A DNA stretch of 41,764 nt from Streptomyces mexicanus (GTDB taxonomy: Bacteria; Actinomycetota; Actinomycetes; Streptomycetales; Streptomycetaceae): the NCBI RefSeq assembly GCF_902506575.1, contig NZ_LR732544.1, positions 3,023,136 to 3,064,899 of the forward strand, given 5' to 3'. Under the pieces are notes generated by a model. That model was given only the letters and a program-made list of their open reading frames with translations, had not been told where the DNA came from and did not search any database. Position numbers and translations under genes: made by a program. Below are positions 7,358 to 15,461 of the stretch, piece after piece; within the stretch, counting starts at the first letter, position 1; every line of letters begins with the position of its first letter.

Positions 7358-8683
7358 ATGGCCGATCCGTACCCCTATCTCCTGGGCGGCGAGCTGCTGC
7401 TGACCGCCGGCGTGCACATCACGGACGCGGCGCTCACCGACGACGGCTCGCCGTACTTCGACGCCTACGTCTCCCGGATCGCCGCCGCGGGCGGCGCCGC
7501 CCTCGGCTTCGGGGTCACACCCGTGCACGACACGGTGCCGCCCGCCCTGGTGGCCGCCTGCGAGCGGCACGGGCTGCCGCTGGTCGAGGTCCCGCCGCAC
7601 ACCACCTTCTCCGGGGTGGCCCGCGCGGTGTGGCAGCTGATGGCCCAGGCCCGCCTGGCCGAGCTGCGCCGGGTCACCGAGGCCCAGCAGTCCCTGGCCG
7701 CCGCCGCGTCCCGCGCCGACCCGGTGCCCTCGGTGCTGCGCCAGCTGGCCCAGCGGGTCGCCGGCCGCACCGTGCTCTACGGTCCCGAGGGCGCCCGCAT
7801 CGCCGAGGCGGGCCGCGAGGAGCAGCCGCCGGCCGTGCGGGAGGCGCTGGACGCGCTGGCCCGGGCCGTCACCGGCCGCGCCCGGTCCTCCGCCACCGAC
7901 ACCGTGGCCGGCTTCCATCTGGCCGCCTACGCGCTGGGCGCCGGGCAGGAGTTCGTGCTCGCCGTCGCCTCCGCGCACCGCGAGCCGGGCGACCACACCA
8001 TCGCCTCCGTGGCCGCGGTGCTGCTCTCGCTGCTGACCGGCGAGCACCAGAGCGGCACCGGGGCGGCCCGGTCCTCCGCGCTGGTCCGGCTGCTGCTGGG
8101 CGCCCCGCCCGAGGAGGTGGCGCCGCTGCTCGGGGGCGGCCGGTGGGTGGTGGTGCACGCGCGGCCGGGCGGGCAGGCCGCCGACGCGGTGGCCGCCTCG
8201 GCGCTGGGCGCCGCGCTCGGCTCCCCGTTGGTCGACCTCGCCGACGGTGTCGTACGGGTCCTGGTGCCGGCCGGGCGCGAGGTGACCGCGCAGCCGGGCT
8301 GGACCCTGGGGGTCAGCGCCGCCGTCGAGCCGTCCGGCTGGCCGGCCGCCGACACCCAGGCGGCCCGCGCCCTGGCCCGCGCCCGCGCCACCCGCGCCGC
8401 GCTGGTGACCCACGGCCTCGGCTCGGGCCTGGCCGACCTGCTGCCCGCGCGGGAGGCGGCGGCGCACGCCCGCGCCCTGCTGGCCCCCCTGACGCCGGTG
8501 CTCACCGAGACCCTGCGCGCCTGGCTGTCCCTGCACGGCAGTTGGGACCGCACCGCCACCGCCCTGGGCGTCCACCGCAACACCGTCCGCCACCGCATCA
8601 CCCGCTGCGCCGCCCTGCTCCACGCGGACCTGGACGACCCGGACGTGCGCATGGAGCTGTGGTTCGCCCTGCGGCACGCCTGA
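7358..8683 (+). CDS. PucR-family transcriptional regulator (start uncertain)
   Basis: Transcriptional regulator of the PucR/CdaR type. The N-terminal PucR ligand domain is seen (ADPYPYLLGGELLLTAG, then the GFGVTP and VPPHTTFSGVARAVW stretches); the middle is a GGDEF-like CdaR region; the C-terminal HTH_30 reads GSWDRTATALGVHRNTVRHRI. From the ATG at 7358 the protein is 441 aa, but family-typical sequence (PLSALLGREDLALRRIAG, then HWAQTSE) is encoded in the same frame from about 7256, and no ATG, GTG or TTG exists in that frame between the stop at 7106 and 7358. The ATG at 7358 has GGAG directly against it, too close for a ribosome site. The natural start is probably the out-of-frame ATG at 7105, separated by the 14-bp repeat array. 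Family members often control purine, nitrogen or amino-acid use; the target here is unknown. Confidence 0.8.
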   Translation: MADPYPYLLGGELLLTAGVHITDAALTDDGSPYFDAYVSRIAAAGGAALGFGVTPVHDTVPPALVAACERHGLPLVEVPPHTTFSGVARAVWQLMAQARLAELRRVTEAQQSLAAAASRADPVPSVLRQLAQRVAGRTVLYGPEGARIAEAGREEQPPAVREALDALARAVTGRARSSATDTVAGFHLAAYALGAGQEFVLAVASAHREPGDHTIASVAAVLLSLLTGEHQSGTGAARSSALVRLLLGAPPEEVAPLLGGGRWVVVHARPGGQAADAVAASALGAALGSPLVDLADGVVRVLVPAGREVTAQPGWTLGVSAAVEPSGWPAADTQAARALARARATRAALVTHGLGSGLADLLPAREAAAHARALLAPLTPVLTETLRAWLSLHGSWDRTATALGVHRNTVRHRITRCAALLHADLDDPDVRMELWFALRHA

Positions 8684-8686
8684 GGG

Positions 8687-8905
8687 GGGCCGTGGCCGCC
8701 CTGCGCCGCACCGGACGCGCCCGTGGTCGCCCCGCGCCGCACCGGACGCGCCCGTGATCGGCCCGCGCCGCGCCTGAGGCGCCCGTGGTGGCCCCGCGTC
8801 GCACGAGACACGACCGCGCTCGGCCCTGCACCGCACCGGACGCGCCCGTGGCCGCCCCGCACCGCACAGACGCAACCGCTATCGGCCCCGCGCCGCAGCG
8901 GACAG
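8687..8905. repeat. Seven degenerate 31-bp tandem repeats between pucR-like gene and phosphatase gene
   Basis: The whole intergenic stretch after the regulator stop consists of head-to-tail copies with a 31-bp period: about 8687-8717, 8718-8748, 8749-8779, 8780-8810, 8811-8842, 8843-8874 and 8875-8905. Most start CGCCCGTGG, contain a CCCCGC(G/A)CCGCAC core and end in CCGGACG or a variant. Copies are adjacent, without spacers, so this is not a CRISPR. The period is not a multiple of three and stops occur, arguing against coding. No gene is seen in this ~300-base gap. Confidence 0.85.
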
Positions 8906-8987
8906 TGACGGCGGTCCGGGCGTGAGACGTGTCCCAGCGGCCACAACGGCCGGGACGGGCGCGGGACGCTGCCCCACAATGGGGACC

Positions 8988-9776
8988 ATGCCGATATCCG
9001 GGACACCCAGCCGCGCCGAACTCCTCGACCATCTCGTGCAGACCCGTATCGCCGGGAACGTCGCCACGCCGCGCGAGAACAACCTCTCCCACTACCGCAA
9101 ACTGGCCAACGGCGACCGCAACTTCTGGCTCGGCCTGGAACTCGGCGACCGGTGGAGCGACGAGCAGGACGTGCTCGCGGTGATGGCCGAGCGGGTCGGC
9201 GTCAACGACGACCCCGAGTACCGCCAGGGCCAGGACACCATCGACCCGGAACTGACCGTCGCCGCCCTGGAGCGGATGGCCGGCCGGCTGCGCAAGGCGG
9301 CCGAGGGGCGGCAGCGGGTGCTGCTGGCCACCGGTCACCCCGGCGGCCTGCTCGACGTGCACCGCGCCACGGCCGCCGCGCTGCGCGCCGCCGGCTGCGA
9401 GATCGTCGTCATCCCGGACGGGCTGCAGACCGACGAGGGGTACGTGATGCAGTTCGCCGACGTGGCGGTCCTGGAGCACGGTGCCACGCTGTGGCACACC
9501 CACTCGGGCGAGCCGATGCGCGCCGTCCTCACCGGCCTGGAGCGGGCCGGCCGCCCGCTGCCGGACCTGGTGGTCGCCGACCACGGCTGGGCGGGATGCG
9601 CCGGGCAGCACGGCGTGGACAGCGTCGGCTACGCCGACTGCAACGACCCGGCGCTGTTCCTCGCCGAGGCCGAGGGCACCCTGCAGGTGACGGTGCCGCT
9701 CGACGACCACGTGGTCAGCCCCCGCTACTACGACCCGATGACGGCGTACCTGCTGGACCAGGCGGGGCTGCTCTAG
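8988..9776 (+). CDS. Conserved phosphatase-annotated protein
   Basis: Cytosolic protein of 262 aa of a family widely conserved in Streptomyces and usually labelled 'phosphatase'; no experimentally assigned role is known to me. Characteristic stretches include TPRENNLSHYRKLANGDRNFWLGLELGDRW near the N terminus, LLATGHPGGLLDVHR in the middle, and VVADHGWAGCAGQ and VPLDDHVVSPRYYDPMTAYLL near the C terminus; several conserved His/Asp residues (GHPGG, HTHSGEP, ADHGW) could bind metal. No transmembrane segment or signal peptide. Start chosen at the ATG giving MPISGTPSRAELLDHL with GGGGA directly upstream; an ATG nine bases earlier is an alternative. Converges on the CDF transporter gene with a 25-base gap. 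Confidence 0.75.
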   Translation: MPISGTPSRAELLDHLVQTRIAGNVATPRENNLSHYRKLANGDRNFWLGLELGDRWSDEQDVLAVMAERVGVNDDPEYRQGQDTIDPELTVAALERMAGRLRKAAEGRQRVLLATGHPGGLLDVHRATAAALRAAGCEIVVIPDGLQTDEGYVMQFADVAVLEHGATLWHTHSGEPMRAVLTGLERAGRPLPDLVVADHGWAGCAGQHGVDSVGYADCNDPALFLAEAEGTLQVTVPLDDHVVSPRYYDPMTAYLLDQAGLL

Positions 9777-9801
9777 CGGGCGCCCAGGCCCCGGACAGGC
9801 C

Positions 9802-10815
9802 CTAGGGCGGGGCCGGTGCCGGGCCGGAGGCCGCGCGGCGGGGGGTCGGGTCGAGATAGACCCGGCTCACCGCCGGGAACCGCGCCCGCAGCCGCTGCTC
9901 GGCCTGTTCGCAGGCCCACTCGATCTGCGCGGCGCTCGACACGTCCCGGAAGTCGACCTTGGCGGCCACCAGCGCCTCCTGCGGACCCTGCACCAGCGTG
10001 GTCAGCTCCAGGACGGCCTCGACGTGCTCCACCGCCAGCAGTTCCGCCCGGATCCCCTCCCGCGTCGCGCGGGGCAGCGGCCGGCCGATGAGCAGCTCCA
10101 CGTTCGACCGGCCCAGCACCCAGGCGACGTACAGCAGCAGCGCGCCGATGCACAGCGAGGCGACGCCGTCGAAGACACCGGACCCGGTCAGCTGCCCGCC
10201 GAGCAGCCCGCCCGCGGCCAGGACCAGGCCGATCAGGGCGGCCGAGTCCTCCATGACCACGGCCTTGACGGCGGTGTCGGCGGTGCGCCGCAGGTAGCGC
10301 AGGAAGGGCACGCGGCGGCGGGCCGCCTCGCCGCGGGCCTGGCGCACGGCGGTGCGCAGCGAGAAGCCCTCCAGCAGGAAGGCGACGGCGAGCACGAGGT
10401 AGGACGCGAGCGGGTCGCCGAGGTTCTCCCCGGAGACCAGCGTGTGGATGCCGTCGTACAGGGAGAAGACGGCGCCGCCGACAAAGGTGGCGACGGCGGC
10501 CAGCAGCGCCCAGACGTAGCGCTCGGGGCCGTAGCCGAGGGGGTGTTCCTCGTCGGCGGGCCGCGCGCTGCGCTTGAGCGCGGTGAGCAGCAGTACCTCG
10601 GTGACCGTGTCGGCGACCGAGTGCGCGGCCTCCGACAGCATCGCGCTGGAGCCGCTGATCACCCCGGCGACCGCCTTGGCCAGCGCGATCCCGAGGTTGG
10701 CCAGGGCGGCGACGATCACCGTGAAGGTGCTCTCGCCGCCGCCGCTGCCCTGGTGCGCCGTGTCCGCCGGGTCGGCCGGGTCCGCCGTGTCCGCTGTGCC
10801 TGGTGCGTCCGCCAT
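9802..10815 (-). CDS. Cation diffusion facilitator family transporter
   Basis: Proton-coupled efflux pump for divalent metals (Zn, Fe, Mn, Co class), 337 aa, in the cytoplasmic membrane. After a low-complexity Thr/Ala/Asp/Pro N terminus (TADTADPADPADTA, about 5-20) come hydrophobic segments with the metal-site motifs HSVAD (in EAAHSVADTVTEV) and MEDSAALIG, then the C-terminal cytoplasmic dimerisation domain (about 245-320, with VEHVEAVLELTTLVQGP). The motif GYGPERYVWALLAA between segments 2 and 3 is typical of the FieF/YdfM-like subfamily. The start lies 6 bases downstream of the thioesterase stop, so the two are probably cotranscribed. The exact metal cannot be read from sequence. Confidence 0.9.
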   Translation of the reverse strand: MADAPGTADTADPADPADTAHQGSGGGESTFTVIVAALANLGIALAKAVAGVISGSSAMLSEAAHSVADTVTEVLLLTALKRSARPADEEHPLGYGPERYVWALLAAVATFVGGAVFSLYDGIHTLVSGENLGDPLASYLVLAVAFLLEGFSLRTAVRQARGEAARRRVPFLRYLRRTADTAVKAVVMEDSAALIGLVLAAGGLLGGQLTGSGVFDGVASLCIGALLLYVAWVLGRSNVELLIGRPLPRATREGIRAELLAVEHVEAVLELTTLVQGPQEALVAAKVDFRDVSSAAQIEWACEQAEQRLRARFPAVSRVYLDPTPRRAASGPAPAPP

Positions 10816-10820
10816 GCTCC

Positions 10821-11702
10821 TCAGTGTTCCCGGGGGACGCGGACCACGCCCTCCTGGATCACCGATATGGCCAGCCGCCCGTCCTGGGTGTAGATCCGGG
10901 CCTGGCCCAGGCCGCGCCCGCCGTGCGCGGAGGGCGACTCCTGGTCGTACAGCAGCCACTCGTCGGCGCGGAAGGGCCGGTGGAACCACATCGCGTGGTC
11001 CAGCGACGCCCCGACCACGTCCCCGACGGCCCAGCCGCCGCGCCCGTGCGCGAGCAGCACGGAGTCCAGCAGGGTCATGTCGGAGACGTAGGTGGCGAGG
11101 ACCACGTGGAGCAGCGGTGCGTCGATGTCGCCGTCGAGCTTGCCGTTGGTGCGGAACCACACCTGCGAGTGCGGCTCGCGCGGCGCGCCGAACCGCCCGA
11201 ACGGCGGCTCGTCGACGTACCGCAGATCGACCGCCTCACGCGCCTCGAGGAACCGCTCCACCACGTCCGGCGGCAGGTGGTCGTAGCCGCGCAGCCGCTC
11301 CGCGGAGGTGGGCAGGGTCTCCGGGTCCGGCGCGGGCGGCATCGGCGCCTGGTGGTCCAGGCCCTCCTCGTACGTCTGGAACGACGTCGACAGGTGGAAG
11401 ATGGGCTGCCCGTGCTGGACGGCGACCACCCGGCGGGTGGTGAAGGACCGGCCGTCGCGGATGCGGTCCACGGTGTAGACGATGGGCGCGCCCGGGTCGC
11501 CGGGGCGCAGGAAGTAGGCGTGCAGCGAGTGCGCGTGCCGGTCCGGGGGGACCGTGCGCCCGGCGGCGACCAGCGCCTGCGCGGCGACCTGCCCGCCGAA
11601 GACGCGGGGGACGACCGCCGAGCGGGATGTGCCGCGGAAGATGTCCTGCTCGATCTGCTCCAGGTCGAGCAGATCGAGCAGCGACTGAAGTGCCTGACTC
11701 AT
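10821..11702 (-). CDS. tesB: Acyl-CoA thioesterase II (TesB-like)
   Basis: Cytosolic double-hotdog thioesterase that hydrolyses acyl-CoA to free acid and CoA, 293 aa, normal for TesB. Seen: N-terminal hotdog with RVFGGQVAAQALVAAGRTV and SLHAYFLRPGD; C-terminal hotdog with VVLATYVSDMTLLDSVL (catalytic Asp), ASLDHAMWFHRPFRADEWLLYDQESP (Thr/Ser position) and GLGQARIYTQDG (catalytic Gln region). The ATG has no convincing Shine-Dalgarno; a TACAAC element lies 6 bases before it, so a leaderless message is possible. Lies between an acyl-CoA dehydrogenase (82 bases upstream, same strand) and the CDF gene, consistent with acyl-CoA turnover during fatty or branched-chain acid catabolism. Confidence 0.93.
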   Translation of the reverse strand: MSQALQSLLDLLDLEQIEQDIFRGTSRSAVVPRVFGGQVAAQALVAAGRTVPPDRHAHSLHAYFLRPGDPGAPIVYTVDRIRDGRSFTTRRVVAVQHGQPIFHLSTSFQTYEEGLDHQAPMPPAPDPETLPTSAERLRGYDHLPPDVVERFLEAREAVDLRYVDEPPFGRFGAPREPHSQVWFRTNGKLDGDIDAPLLHVVLATYVSDMTLLDSVLLAHGRGGWAVGDVVGASLDHAMWFHRPFRADEWLLYDQESPSAHGGRGLGQARIYTQDGRLAISVIQEGVVRVPREH

Positions 11703-11783
11703 GTGTCAGTTGTATCCTGCACTGATTTCGGCCGGGTGACGGACCCGGTACCCCTGACGCGGGCCCTTGCGGACCCGTGTCCT

Positions 11784-12941
11784 TTACAGACCCATGTCCT
11801 TGGCGATGATCGTCTTCATGATCTCGCTGGTGCCGCCGTAGATGCGGTTCACGCGGTTGTCCGCGTACAGACGGGCGATCGGGTACTCGTTCATGTAGCC
11901 GTAGCCGCCGTGCAGCTGCAGGCACCGGTCGATGACGCGGTGGGCGACCTCGGTGCAGAACAGCTTGGCGGAGGCGGCCTCGGCGGGCGTCAGCTCGCCG
12001 GCGTCCAGCGCCTCCAGCGCGCGGTCGGCGACGGCCTCGGCCGCGTCCACCTCGGCCTGGCAGGCGGCCAGCTCGAACTTGGTGTTCTGGAAGTGGGCGA
12101 CCGGCTTGCCGAAGACGGTGCGCTCCTGCACGTACTGCTTGGCGAACCGGACGGCGGCTTTGGCCTGCGCGTAGGCGCCGAAGGCGATGCCCCAGCGCTC
12201 GGAGGGCAGGTTCTTGCCGAGGTAGTAGAAGCCCTTGTTCTCCTCGCCGAGCAGGTCCTCGACGGGCACCTTGACGTCGACGAACGCCAGCTCGGCGGTG
12301 TCGGAGGTCTTCAGGCCCAGCTTGTCCAGCTTGCGGCCCACGGAGTAGCCCTCGGACTTGGTGTCCACGGCGAACAGGGAGATGCCGTGGCGGCGGTCCT
12401 CGGCCGTCGGCGCGGACGTGCGGGCGCAGACGATGACGCGGTCGGCGTGCACGCCGCCGGTGATGAAGGTCTTGGCGCCGTTGAGGACGTAGTGCGTGCC
12501 GTCCTCGGAGAGCTTGGCGGTGGTCTTCATGCCGGCCAGGTCCGAGCCGGTGCCCGGCTCGGTCATCGCGATGGCCCACATCTCCTCGCCGGAGACGAAC
12601 TTGGGCAGGTAGCGCTTCTTCTGCTCGTCGGTGGCGAGCATCTTGATGTACGGCAGCGCGAGCAGCACGTGCACGCCGGAGCCGCCGAAGGTCACGCCCG
12701 CGCGGGCGGTCTCCTCGTACTGGATGGCCTCGAACTTGTGGGTCTCCAGGCCCGCGCCGCCGAACTCCTCGGGCACGTTGATGCCGAACAGGCCCAGCTC
12801 GGCGAGCTTGTAGTAGAACTCGCGGGGCACGATGCCCTGCGCGAACCACTCGTCGTACACCGGTACGACCTCGGCCTCGATGAAGGCGCGAAGGGTCTCC
12901 CGGAACGCCTCGTGATCCTCGTTGAACACCGTACGGCGCAC
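11784..12941 (-). CDS. Acyl-CoA dehydrogenase (LCAD/IVD-type catalytic glutamate)
   Basis: FAD-dependent acyl-CoA dehydrogenase, 385 aa, normal length. N-terminal helical domain 8-120, beta domain with AIAMTEPGTGSDLAG (about 124-137), C-terminal helical domain with RTVFGKPVAHFQ and CLQLHGGYGYMNEYP. At the MCAD Glu376 position this protein has Gly369 (IYGGTSEIM); Glu248 in NLPSERWGIAFG aligns by eye with the catalytic base of long-chain/isovaleryl enzymes. Start is the GTG giving VRRTVFNEDHEAF with GGAGG 7 bases upstream; longer starts run into low-complexity sequence. Likely first gene of a minus-strand unit with tesB and the CDF gene, near the leucine-degradation operon. Substrate may be long-chain or branched acyl-CoA; not resolved. 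Confidence 0.93.
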   Translation of the reverse strand: MRRTVFNEDHEAFRETLRAFIEAEVVPVYDEWFAQGIVPREFYYKLAELGLFGINVPEEFGGAGLETHKFEAIQYEETARAGVTFGGSGVHVLLALPYIKMLATDEQKKRYLPKFVSGEEMWAIAMTEPGTGSDLAGMKTTAKLSEDGTHYVLNGAKTFITGGVHADRVIVCARTSAPTAEDRRHGISLFAVDTKSEGYSVGRKLDKLGLKTSDTAELAFVDVKVPVEDLLGEENKGFYYLGKNLPSERWGIAFGAYAQAKAAVRFAKQYVQERTVFGKPVAHFQNTKFELAACQAEVDAAEAVADRALEALDAGELTPAEAASAKLFCTEVAHRVIDRCLQLHGGYGYMNEYPIARLYADNRVNRIYGGTSEIMKTIIAKDMGL

Positions 12942-12989
12942 GCCGCCACCTCCACGTACCTCGGCCTGACTGCCAGCAGCTACCTGTCT

Positions 12990-12997
12990 AAGCGCTT
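12990..12997. promoter_or_regulatory. AAGCGCTT palindrome in acyl-CoA dehydrogenase promoter region
   Basis: A perfect 8-bp palindrome within TAAGCGCTTGCT (12989-13000), 49 bases upstream of the dehydrogenase GTG, in a locally AT-richer stretch. A possible operator for a fatty-acid or acyl-CoA responsive repressor. Its sequence differs from the TetR-adjacent palindromes at 13740-13784, so a different regulator is likely. Inference only. Confidence 0.35.
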
Positions 12998-13111
12998 GCT
13001 CATCCCAACGTACCGGCGGGTAGGCGAGCCAGTAAAGAGGTGAGGCAGTAACCCTCATCACGCGAAGGGAGGGGGAGGGCGGGGCGCGCGGCGCACGCGT
13101 GCCTGTCCCGC

Positions 13112-13717
13112 TCAGCCCTCCGCGGGCGCCGCCGCCGCGAACGCCCCCTTCGCCATCCGGTGCAGCAGCTCCGCCGTCGCGCCCCGGCCCGGCAGCACCC
13201 CCCGCCGTCCCAGGTGCGGCGTGGAGTTCAGCAGCCCGAACACCGAGTGGACGGCCGACCGGGCGGCGGGTTCGGCCAGGGTCGGGTGCACCTGCCGGAC
13301 CACGTCCACCCACAGCTCCACGTACTGCCGCTGCAGCTGCCGCACCAGCTTACGGTCGCTGTCCCGGAGGCGGTCCAGCTCACGGTCGTGCAAGGTGATG
13401 AGGGGACGGTCGTCGAGCGCGAAGTCGATGTGCCCCTCGATGAGCGAGTCGAGGACCGCCTCCGGCCCGGCCCCGCCGCCGGCCTCCGCCAGCCGCCGCC
13501 TCGCTCCCGTGAGCAGCTGACCGCTGATGCCGACCAGCAGCTCCGCGAGCATCGCGTCCTTGCCCGCGAAGTGCCGGTACAGGCCGGGCCCGCTGATGCC
13601 CACCGCGGCGCCTATCTCGTCGACGCCGACGCCGTGGAAGCCGCGTTCGGCGAAGAGCCGCGCGGCTTCCTTGAGGATCTGCTCGCGGCGGGTGGGGGCG
13701 TCGGTTCGCGTGGCCAT
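13112..13717 (-). CDS. TetR-family transcriptional regulator
   Basis: Repressor of 201 aa. N-terminal TetR HTH (about 10-57): ILKEAARLFAERGFHGVGVDEIGAAVGISGPGLYRHFAGKDAML, with the classic recognition helix ending LYRHF. The C-terminal ligand domain (60-200) is variable, with SVFGLLNSTPHLGRRG near the end. It is transcribed divergently from the methylcrotonyl-CoA carboxylase operon, and two matching palindromes lie in the 111-base gap, so it most likely represses that operon and itself and is released by an acyl-CoA intermediate. That role is inferred from position; TetR regulators of branched-chain acid catabolism are known in other bacteria. Confidence 0.92.
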   Translation of the reverse strand: MATRTDAPTRREQILKEAARLFAERGFHGVGVDEIGAAVGISGPGLYRHFAGKDAMLAELLVGISGQLLTGARRRLAEAGGGAGPEAVLDSLIEGHIDFALDDRPLITLHDRELDRLRDSDRKLVRQLQRQYVELWVDVVRQVHPTLAEPAARSAVHSVFGLLNSTPHLGRRGVLPGRGATAELLHRMAKGAFAAAAPAEG

Positions 13718-13739
13718 GAAAACGATTCTAGACAGTCGG

Positions 13740-13784
13740 GTTAGCGGTCGTTAACCTGAAGGAGATGCGTTAACGCTCATTAAC
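13740..13784. promoter_or_regulatory. Twin palindromic operators between tetR and carboxylase operon
   Basis: Two related 16-bp imperfect palindromes: GTTAGCGGTCGTTAAC (13740-13755) and GTTAACGCTCATTAAC (13769-13784), centres 29 bp apart. Shared pattern GTTARCG-n-n-CRTTAAC. They lie between the TetR start (13717) and the carboxyltransferase start (13829) and are strikingly AT-rich for this genome. Best explanation is binding by the adjacent TetR protein. Confidence 0.7.
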
Positions 13785-13828
13785 ACGCAGGCCGGCGACC
13801 GCCGGCCACGGGTGAGGGGACCGCAAGG

Positions 13829-15445
<1,617 letters not shown>

Positions 15446-15461
15446 GGGGGACCTCGTAGTC

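Noticed and set aside
7105..8757. Plus-strand frame starting at ATG 7105 read through without a frame change
   Set aside because: Downstream of the repeats it is a Gly/Arg-rich shadow of the regulator; only its first codons may be real, as discussed for the repeat-mediated frame switch.
7097..8875. Long minus-strand open frame antisense to the PucR-family gene
   Set aside because: Low-complexity Gly/Arg/Gln-rich translation without motifs; the plus strand has a clear HTH regulator.
8687..8905. CRISPR array
   Set aside because: The 31-bp copies are directly adjacent and degenerate, with no unique spacers and no cas genes.
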